Shown piece after piece: positions 55,613 to 64,000 of a stretch of DNA of 64,000 nt. The translations under genes were made by a program, and so were the position numbers. Numbering within the stretch: position 1 is the stretch's first letter; the number at the start of each line of letters is the position of its first letter. Source of the stretch: Simiduia agarivorans SA1 = DSM 21679 (GTDB lineage Bacteria > Pseudomonadota > Gammaproteobacteria > Pseudomonadales > Cellvibrionaceae); the NCBI RefSeq assembly GCF_000305785.2, contig NC_018868.3, positions 1,412,001 through 1,476,000 on the forward strand, given 5' to 3'. The notes below the pieces were generated by a model. It was not told the origin of the DNA and did no database searches. It was given only the letters and a program-made list of their open reading frames with translations.

Positions 55613-55790
55613 CTGCATCTCCCGAGAGCTTTCCAACAGTGATAGGCCATCCGCCGGGCTCTGGCCAGCGGCGGGCGGAAAACGTTACGGAAAACCACAG
55701 GGCCTGCACAGACCCACCAGTCAAATGACAATAATTTCAACAAAGCATGTGTTTGGCGCAATATAAATAAAAAACTTGGCAGCTTTTTAA

Positions 55791-56771
55791 TCAGTTTGTT
55801 GATCGCGCACCGATTATCACGTCACCCAGCTCCAAAACGCGGGCATCCCGGGTCAGGCTGGCCAGATCTGCGCTCTGCAAAAACTGGCGGAACTCGGTAT
55901 CGGACAGGGCTTCCATCACCCGGGGATGCTGGCGCACCCGGTTCACCCGGTGGTACATATCCACCAGTTGGGCCGCGGTTTCGCGCTCCAGCTGGCGGTC
56001 GGTCAGCGCTTCCAGCTCGCGTTGCAGGCGCCAGAGGTCCTGCACCGGGCTGGTGGCAATCAATTGGTCAAACGTGGGGTCATCGGTCAGAGCCACGATA
56101 TCGCGGCTGGCCATCAGGCGCTGGGCGGAAGGGTTTTCCAGCAATGCGGCAAATTCGGGTTGGCGCGACGTGGCCTGCAATAACTTGACGCCCTTCACCG
56201 GGGACAGCACCAGTGCATTAATCAATGCGCTCACCGGCGACTCATCGGGGGCATCAAAGGCGTCCTGCTCGTAACCATAGGCCGAAAGCTCGCCGCTGTT
56301 TTCAAGCAGGCGGTTGGCATCGTTTTCCAGCACATCAAAATCCGGCCGCACGCCGGCGAGAAACGCAATCACCACCGAAATGGCGGCACCGGCCAGCAGG
56401 CCCAGAATCAAGCCCATGATGCGCGAGCCAAGGCTCAGGCGCTGGGCCTTTTGTTCAGGACTTTCTTCCCCTTCCGGGCAGGGATTGAGCACGGGCTTGC
56501 GGTCAAACAACAAGGTCAACAGTGAACAGCTGACGGAATAGAACAACGCAAACAGGAGACCACCAAACACCAGCTGGTGGAAATACAGCGGCCATTCGAG
56601 CCATTCGCGGGTATAGCGGGTCACGGGCGCCAGCAGAGCTCCGGTGGCTACCAACGCCAGCACCAGCAATTGCAGGCGGGCTAATGCTTTGGAGAAGCCA
56701 TGCCAGAAGCCCCGGGCACCCATACCCAGAGTAATTGCCACGGCAACCCAGAAAATCGGTGAGTCAGTCAT
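55791..56771 (-). CDS. CvpA-family membrane protein with C-terminal soluble extension
   Basis: 326 residues. N-terminal 140 residues have four helices in the CvpA pattern (FWVAVAITLGMGARGFWHGFSKALARL; GSRIMGLILGLLAGAAISVVIAFLAG). The C-terminal 180 residues are a soluble helical region with FAALLENPSAQRLMASRDIV and LVDMYHRVNRVRQHPRVMEAL stretches. CvpA proteins are inner-membrane proteins linked to biofilm, colicin V production and envelope stability. No operon partner; upstream spacer 56772-56966 has nothing clear. Confidence 0.8.
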   Translation of the reverse strand: MTDSPIFWVAVAITLGMGARGFWHGFSKALARLQLLVLALVATGALLAPVTRYTREWLEWPLYFHQLVFGGLLFALFYSVSCSLLTLLFDRKPVLNPCPEGEESPEQKAQRLSLGSRIMGLILGLLAGAAISVVIAFLAGVRPDFDVLENDANRLLENSGELSAYGYEQDAFDAPDESPVSALINALVLSPVKGVKLLQATSRQPEFAALLENPSAQRLMASRDIVALTDDPTFDQLIATSPVQDLWRLQRELEALTDRQLERETAAQLVDMYHRVNRVRQHPRVMEALSDTEFRQFLQSADLASLTRDARVLELGDVIIGARSTN

Positions 56772-56966
56772 AACAGTGGGCCTGCGCCCTTCCCTCTTAT
56801 CCTTTTATTTACCATCTCCCGCCTTCCCTGCGGAACTGTTGTGAGTGTATCAGGCAGGGTGCGCAATCTGAGTCTGCGCCACCTTGGATAAACGGCAGCT
56901 TAACGCAGCCAAGTGCCAGGGTCCCTTCGAACCCAGGACTGCTAAATGGGGCCTATCGCCCCGGTT

Positions 56967-57602
56967 TCAACGGCTGGTCACCCAAAGCACCACCGCATCG
57001 TCTTTGGACACCGACACCAGACAATGGCCCATGCGTGCGTCGTAATAGATGCTGTCACCTTCTGAAAGTTTCACCGGCTCGTAAAATTCGGTGTACACCT
57101 CAACCGCGCCGGACAGCACCAGCATGAATTCCTCACCTTCGTGGCGTACCCAGTCGTCGAAGTCCCCGAAGCTGCGGGCGCGCACAGTGCACTTGAACGG
57201 CACCATTTTCTTGTCGCGCATCTGGGTGCACAGGAGTTCGTGTTCATAGGTCGTGGTGGGGTGAGGCTGGCCCTCGCCCGCGCGGGAAATGTCGCGCCGG
57301 CCATTGGCGGTGGGGCCATCAGAGGGCGGCACAAACAACTGCGGGATGTCGATGCCGAGGCCGGCCGTGAGCTTCTGCACCGCCTGAAAGGTCGGCGATA
57401 TCTGTTCGTTCTCGATTTTCGAGAGCGTGGAGCGTGCCAGGCCGGTGAGCCGACTGGCTTCTTCCAGCGTAAGGTTATTGGCCAGGCGGATTTCTTTCAG
57501 GCGTTTGCCCAGCTGCAGCGGTTCAACGAATTTGCCGTCGTCCTTGCGCGCCACTTCCAATACGGATGGCTGGTTCATTTCTTTGTCTCGATTGTCGCTC
57601 AC
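56967..57602 (-). CDS. XRE-family regulator with cupin domain
   Basis: 211-residue transcription factor. The helix-turn-helix (about 30-85) reads LGKRLKEIRLANNLTLEEASRLTGLARSTLSKIENEQISPTF. The C-terminal cupin (about 130-208) reads HEGEEFMLVLSGAVEVYTEFYEPVKLSEGDSIYYDARMGHCLVS. Such HTH-cupin regulators sense small metabolites, often amines or amino acids. I chose the GTG at 57602 because AGGAG lies 5 bases upstream; the ATG at 57632 has no such site. Divergent from gcvP across 243 bp, so it may control gcvP. Confidence 0.88.
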   Translation of the reverse strand: MSDNRDKEMNQPSVLEVARKDDGKFVEPLQLGKRLKEIRLANNLTLEEASRLTGLARSTLSKIENEQISPTFQAVQKLTAGLGIDIPQLFVPPSDGPTANGRRDISRAGEGQPHPTTTYEHELLCTQMRDKKMVPFKCTVRARSFGDFDDWVRHEGEEFMLVLSGAVEVYTEFYEPVKLSEGDSIYYDARMGHCLVSVSKDDAVVLWVTSR

Positions 57603-57845
57603 CGCTGCTCCTGTGCCCTTGCTATGCCGCATTGTTAGTGCTTACCAACCATAGGCATCCTGATTTGCGGGTGATGTTACACGGGATATCGGCCCCTGCA
57701 AGGGAAATCACAAAAGTTTCCTATAGGAAATTTAAATTGCTGATCAGGAAACCCCCTGTTAGACTGCGCGCCTTAAAATTGCGGCCCCAAACCCGCCGTT
57801 TCGGGCCTGCTAAACTCCCTGATTTAAACCCTACAGGTAGCTCCC

Positions 57846-60716
<2,871 letters not shown>

Positions 60717-60739
60717 TTGGCTTTTGGCCGGTCATTAAA

Positions 60740-60766
60740 GAAAGGGCGCTTCGGCACCCTTTTTTG
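60740..60766 (+). terminator. Terminator of gcvP
   Basis: AAAGGGCGC-TTCG-GCACCCTTT (one mismatch) with a UUCG-type loop, followed by T-rich sequence. Confidence 0.85.
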
Positions 60767-60841
60767 TTTTTTATCACTGGAGAGAAATGCCTGTGGGCGC
60801 GCAGTAGTGGCCGCCCGCACCCCAACTGCGAAGCAGTATTT

Positions 60842-60868
60842 GTTGGAGCGGCTTCCCAGCCGCGAATG
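60842..60868. repeat. Small REP-like palindrome in the spacer after gcvP
   Basis: GCGGCT-TCCC-AGCCGC (60848-60863) within GTTGGAGCGGCTTCCCAGCC, like REP sequences described in pseudomonads. The rest of the 314-bp spacer 60717-61030 holds only the gcvP terminator. Confidence 0.45.
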
Positions 60869-61030
60869 ATGCTTAGGTATTAGCACAGATCTCCAGCTCG
60901 GCACGCCGCCAACCTGCCGCTTTGTGGTACCGAAGTCCACCTTACCGCCCAGACCATCCTCGAAACCCAAAAAAACCTTCCACACTTTGACTTCAGCGGC
61001 TAGCATCACTGGTCTGTTCAAACAGGTCAA

Positions 61031-61477
61031 ATGGATATGGAAACCACTACTGTATTTTCCCTGGAGCCTTTGAACGATACCGAGTCGAGGCTCATAGCCG
61101 ATGGGAGCACACCTCTCTTAAACGTGCCTGGCGTCAAATTAGAAGACCAATACGCCCTTGCTGACGGCCGTTTTCTGGTCATCACCTCTGAAGATTGCCC
61201 CTACGAAGAAATGCTACACATCATCCTCGCCAGACCAGGCGAATCCGACTTTGAGTGCGTCAATATCGGCAGACCTTATACGCCAGGCATCTACGCTAAC
61301 CCACAAGTAATCACGAACGGAAATCTGCAATTTTCATTCTCGGACAACGGTACCTTCCGGGTATCCGTACGCTCGCATCCCGCCCGCAATATCCGACAAC
61401 TCTTTAACCACAACGCCATTTCATATGATTCGTATCTGGCGAAAAGATCGCTCTCGGTCGAACAAATAGCGCAATAG
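61031..61477 (+). CDS. Hypothetical protein, possible immunity partner
   Basis: 148 residues, not recognised. No signal peptide or membrane segment; acidic overall with mixed beta-strand pattern (VKLEDQYALADGRFLVITSEDCPYEEMLHIILA, GNLQFSFSDNGTFRVSV). The ATG at 61037 is an alternative start. Nine bases before the glycine-zipper protein gene and clearly less GC-rich than gcvP, as is its partner. A cytoplasmic protein encoded right before a membrane-inserting protein would suit an immunity role or a chaperone, but this is inference. Confidence 0.65.
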   Translation: MDMETTTVFSLEPLNDTESRLIADGSTPLLNVPGVKLEDQYALADGRFLVITSEDCPYEEMLHIILARPGESDFECVNIGRPYTPGIYANPQVITNGNLQFSFSDNGTFRVSVRSHPARNIRQLFNHNAISYDSYLAKRSLSVEQIAQ

Positions 61478-61486
61478 GATAAAACC

Positions 61487-62521
61487 ATGGAACCGGTTTA
61501 TAGCAAAGATACTGTTGATAAAGCCATTCGCGACATGGAAGTGCAAGCTGTCAATTTCGGCTACCGCTTCATTGGTGATGCCAAGGTTCGGCAGGCATAC
61601 ATGCGACAAACCAAGCAATTCTCGCGTGAGCTGATCGCCTCAGTAGAATCTGGCGCGATTACGCCAAAACAAGCCGCAACGACAGCCAACCAGATGCGCA
61701 ATGAACTCATGGAGTTCGCCCGCGTTCGCTCCAGCGATATAGGCAGAGCTAAGGCCAAGGCGCTAAAGGCCAGAGGACTAAACCTGGATGATTTGATGAA
61801 CAAGTACGCAAATTCCTTGTTCAAAAAACCCTTTCGGCTACTCAACGGCGCTGAAAAAGACCGCGTATTTATCGAGATAGTCGAAAGCGCGGGCCGTGCC
61901 CGCCCCAAGGTCAATGCTCAGGCCGCAAGGCTTGGCGTAGCCGGCAAAGCGCTTTGGGTACTCGCCGCTGGCATCGCCATTTACAACATCAGCGTGGCAG
62001 ATAATAAGTGGAAAGCCACTGGCCGAGAGGCCGCCAACCTCGGCGGCGGCTTTGCTGGCGGTGCTGCAGGGGGAGCCTTGGCAGGTATTTGGTTTGGCCC
62101 CGTTGGTGTGGCTGTTGGCGTGGTTATTGGTGGCGTCATTGGCGCCATCTCTGCCGATCAAGTTTATGTAGAGATTGCTGGCCCTGATGGCGAGTTTGCC
62201 AAACAATTTATACCCCGCTTCACGAATCTGGTGTCCACTGACGAAAGCGGAATGGCGAGCGCCTTGGTAACCGAGTGCAGCTACGAGCTGGATAAAGTGC
62301 TCGCCGTCTTTCAACAACTCAACGACAAATACCATACCGATGCTGACGACATCGCTCTCCTCTATACCAATAAAGTTCGGTCCCTTTCAATTGGCAGTCC
62401 CCTCTCCGTCGCCTTTAGAGCACACGGTGCGCTCAGACGCTACCTGGCCGAATTGATGGATGCGGGCTGGACTACCCAGGAAGAAAAAGACTGCGTAAAT
62501 TACCTGCGTAGTTTCGGCTAA
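61487..62521 (+). CDS. Glycine-zipper membrane protein, effector-like
   Basis: 344 residues. The N-terminal helical region (1-150) includes RQTKQFSRELIASVESGAITPKQ-like segments. A hydrophobic helix is at about 151-170 and a long glycine zipper at about 185-222 (LGGGFAGGAAGGALAGIW, GVVIGGVIGA). The C-terminal domain (225-344) ends WTTQEEKDCVNYLRSF. From memory, proteins of this make-up occur in Pseudomonas genomes near secretion-system genes, and glycine zippers occur in pore-forming effectors such as Tse4. No secretion motif is visible. Ends at a strong terminator. Confidence 0.7.
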   Translation: MEPVYSKDTVDKAIRDMEVQAVNFGYRFIGDAKVRQAYMRQTKQFSRELIASVESGAITPKQAATTANQMRNELMEFARVRSSDIGRAKAKALKARGLNLDDLMNKYANSLFKKPFRLLNGAEKDRVFIEIVESAGRARPKVNAQAARLGVAGKALWVLAAGIAIYNISVADNKWKATGREAANLGGGFAGGAAGGALAGIWFGPVGVAVGVVIGGVIGAISADQVYVEIAGPDGEFAKQFIPRFTNLVSTDESGMASALVTECSYELDKVLAVFQQLNDKYHTDADDIALLYTNKVRSLSIGSPLSVAFRAHGALRRYLAELMDAGWTTQEEKDCVNYLRSFG

Positions 62522-62542
62522 CTTATGGTGTAAGAATCTTAA

Positions 62543-62577
62543 GGAGCAATGGGGGCAGAGTCATTGCTCCCTTTTTA
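62543..62577 (+). terminator. Terminator of the glycine-zipper gene
   Basis: GGAGCAATG (62543-62551) pairs perfectly with CATTGCTCC (62562-62570), followed by a C then T-run. Confidence 0.92.
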
Positions 62578-62755
62578 TTGTAGCTTCAACGACTCTTACT
62601 CTATTGACCACAATCCTACTGACTCGACGATTAATCCCGATCGCCTCAGCTCAAAAATCAACCAAATCCACTCGACCTGCTCCCCGCAAACCTATATAGT
62701 GCGCGGCCTTTTGCATTATCCCCATGCAGTAACCCAGCCTCAGACAGGTATTCCC

Positions 62756-64000
62756 GTGATTTCCACCGCTAACATCACCATGCAGTTTGGCGCTGAGCCG
62801 CTGTTTGAGAACATTTCGGCCAAATTCGGTAACGGCAACCGCTATGGCCTGATTGGCGCCAACGGCTGTGGAAAGTCCACCTTCATGAAGATCCTGAGTG
62901 GTGCCTTGGCCCCTACGGCGGGTAACGTGTCTATCGAACCCGGGTGCACCATCGGCACGCTCAGCCAGGACCAGTTCGCCTTTGAGGAATACACGGTGGT
63001 CGACGCGGTGATCATGGGCGATGTGGAATTGTGGAAAATCAAACAGGCGCGCGATGCCATTTATGCCAAAGCCGAAATGACCGAAGAAGATGGTATGGCC
63101 GTGGCAGAGCTGGAAGTGCAGTTCGCCGAGCGCGATGGCTATACGGCAGAGAGCCGTGCCGGCGAGATTTTACTGCAGGCCGGCATTGATGAGGCGCTGC
63201 ATTTCGGCTTGATGAAGCAGGTGGCACCGGGCTGGAAATTGCGGGTGCTACTGGCGCAAGCGCTGTTTGCCAACCCCGATATCCTGTTGCTGGACGAACC
63301 CACCAATAACCTCGACATCCACACTATTGGTTGGCTGGAAGACATGCTGAATGCGCGCTCCAGCACCATGATCATCATTTCGCACGACCGCCACTTTCTC
63401 AATGCCGTGTGCACCCACATGGCCGATATCGACTACGGCGAATTGCGCATCTACCCCGGCAACTACGAAGCGTTTGTGGCTGCCGCCAATCTGGCGCGGG
63501 AGCAGTTGCTCTCGGAAAACGCCAAAAAGACCGCCGAGCTGGAAGACCTGCAGGCGTTTGTGAATCGTTTTTCGGCTAACGCTTCCAAGGCCAAGCAGGC
63601 CACGTCGCGCGCCCGTAAAATGGAAAAGATCAGCCTGGACGAAGTGAAAGCCTCCAGCCGGGTGTCGCCTTACATCCGTTTCAAGCAGGACAAGAAGCTC
63701 CATCGCCAGGCATTGATCCTTGAGCATCTGAGCCACGGCTTTGAGGAGCCGCTGTTCGAAAAGGGTGACCTGATTCTGGAAGCAGGCGCCAAGCTCGCGG
63801 TGATCGGCGAAAACGGCGTGGGTAAAACCACGTTTCTGCGCTGCCTGATGAACGAAATCACCGCCCAGGGCGGCACCATTAAATGGGCAGAAAATGCCAC
63901 CATCGGTTATTGCCCACAAGACAGCAGCGCCGATTTCAATTGCGACCTGACGCTGTTTGAATGGATGTCGCAATGGCGCCAGCCCAAGCACGACGATTTA
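62756..64000 (+). CDS. ABC-F family ATPase, YbiT-like (3' end cut by window edge)
   Basis: The visible 415 residues hold the first ATPase domain, the linker and the start of the second. First Walker [13 protein letters not shown]; signature region degenerate ([16 protein letters not shown]), as in YbiT; Walker [14 protein letters not shown]-loop [11 protein letters not shown]. The P-site tRNA-interaction linker contains [19 protein letters not shown]. Second Walker A is [15 protein letters not shown] proteins bind the ribosomal E site to rescue or tune translation. GTG start by alignment with the YbiT N-terminus; its ribosome site is weak. Soluble, no membrane helices. Confidence 0.92.
   Translation, partial: MISTANITMQFGAEPLFENISAKFGNGNRYGLIGANGCGKSTFMKILSGALAPTAGNVSIEPGCTIGTLSQDQFAFEEYTVVDAVIMGDVELWKIKQARDAIYAKAEMTEEDGMAVAELEVQFAERDGYTAESRAGEILLQAGIDEALHFGLMKQVAPGWKLRVLLAQALFANPDILLLDEPTNNLDIHTIGWLEDMLNARSSTMIIISHDRHFLNAVCTHMADIDYGELRIYPGNYEAFVAAANLAREQLLSENAKKTAELEDLQAFVNRFSANASKAKQATSRARKMEKISLDEVKASSRVSPYIRFKQDKKLHRQALILEHLSHGFEEPLFEKGDLILEAGAKLAVIGENGVGKTTFLRCLMNEITAQGGTIKWAENATIGYCPQDSSADFNCDLTLFEWMSQWRQPKHDDL

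Noticed and set aside
57633..57845. Possible glycine riboswitch before gcvP
   Set aside because: No paired glycine-aptamer core sequences visible, and the spacer is too short for a tandem aptamer plus promoter.

Overview
This 64 kb window is one continuous piece of a gammaproteobacterial chromosome. It is moderately GC-rich, gene-dense and almost entirely protein-coding. TonB-dependent receptors with a FecI/FecR pair, an NIS-type siderophore operon, secreted polyester/feruloyl-esterase-like and DPP-IV-type hydrolases, NhaD, SstT, multiheme cytochromes and glycine/threonine catabolism suggest an aquatic heterotroph of the Cellvibrionaceae kind. That placement is inference from gene content only. 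No tRNA, rRNA, CRISPR array, integrase or intact insertion sequence was recognised.

Layout. 1-3 kb: cut-off amidase, then a 2,4-dienoyl-CoA-reductase-like SDR and a crotonase-family isomerase for unsaturated fatty acids, then a GNAT acetyltransferase. 3-10 kb: small Arg-rich protein, exported amidohydrolase, Cache-type chemoreceptor, small membrane protein, SDR, DUF3088 protein, VanZ-like fusion. 10-16 kb: large secreted esterase, then a histidine kinase/response regulator pair behind two spondin-domain secreted proteins, with a nested palindromic repeat between them. 16-19 kb: DPP-IV-like peptidase whose 3' end is tandemly duplicated, a palindromic repeat, a LysE pseudogene and an Asp/Glu racemase. 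19.8-26.7 kb: Fur-box-headed siderophore operon (N-hydroxylase, exporter, acyltransferase-NIS synthetase fusion, ferric-siderophore reductase, membrane acyltransferase). 27-33.5 kb: SMI1/KNR4 protein, SstT, hydrolase plus NatAB-like ABC transporter, DUF1801 protein, and a promoter/structured RNA/terminator unit before a small unknown gene. 33.5-43.4 kb: three related TonB-dependent receptors behind fecI-fecR. 43.5-46 kb: divergent LysR regulator and aldehyde dehydrogenase. 46.5-51.3 kb: hemerythrin protein, then a three-gene redox operon. 51-53 kb: NhaD and a small exported protein. 53-61 kb: kbl, tdh, CvpA-like protein, XRE-cupin regulator and gcvP. 61-62.5 kb: two unrecognised genes resembling an effector/immunity pair. 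62.7 kb to the end: ABC-F ATPase of the YbiT type, cut by the window edge.

How genes work together. Tdh and Kbl turn threonine into glycine and acetyl-CoA, GcvP decarboxylates glycine, and SstT imports serine/threonine. The siderophore operon makes, exports and reductively unloads an N-hydroxylated siderophore under Fur. The most novel block is 47.3-51.3 kb. There, one polypeptide joins an NAD(P)H-type flavin domain, a BFD-like [2Fe-2S] domain and a membrane domain with two HX13H helices. It is followed by an 11-heme periplasmic cytochrome c and a one-heme DUF3365 protein, which reads as a compact electron conduit from cytoplasmic NAD(P)H to the periplasm. The best non-coding candidate is the structured RNA at 32.9-33.1 kb.
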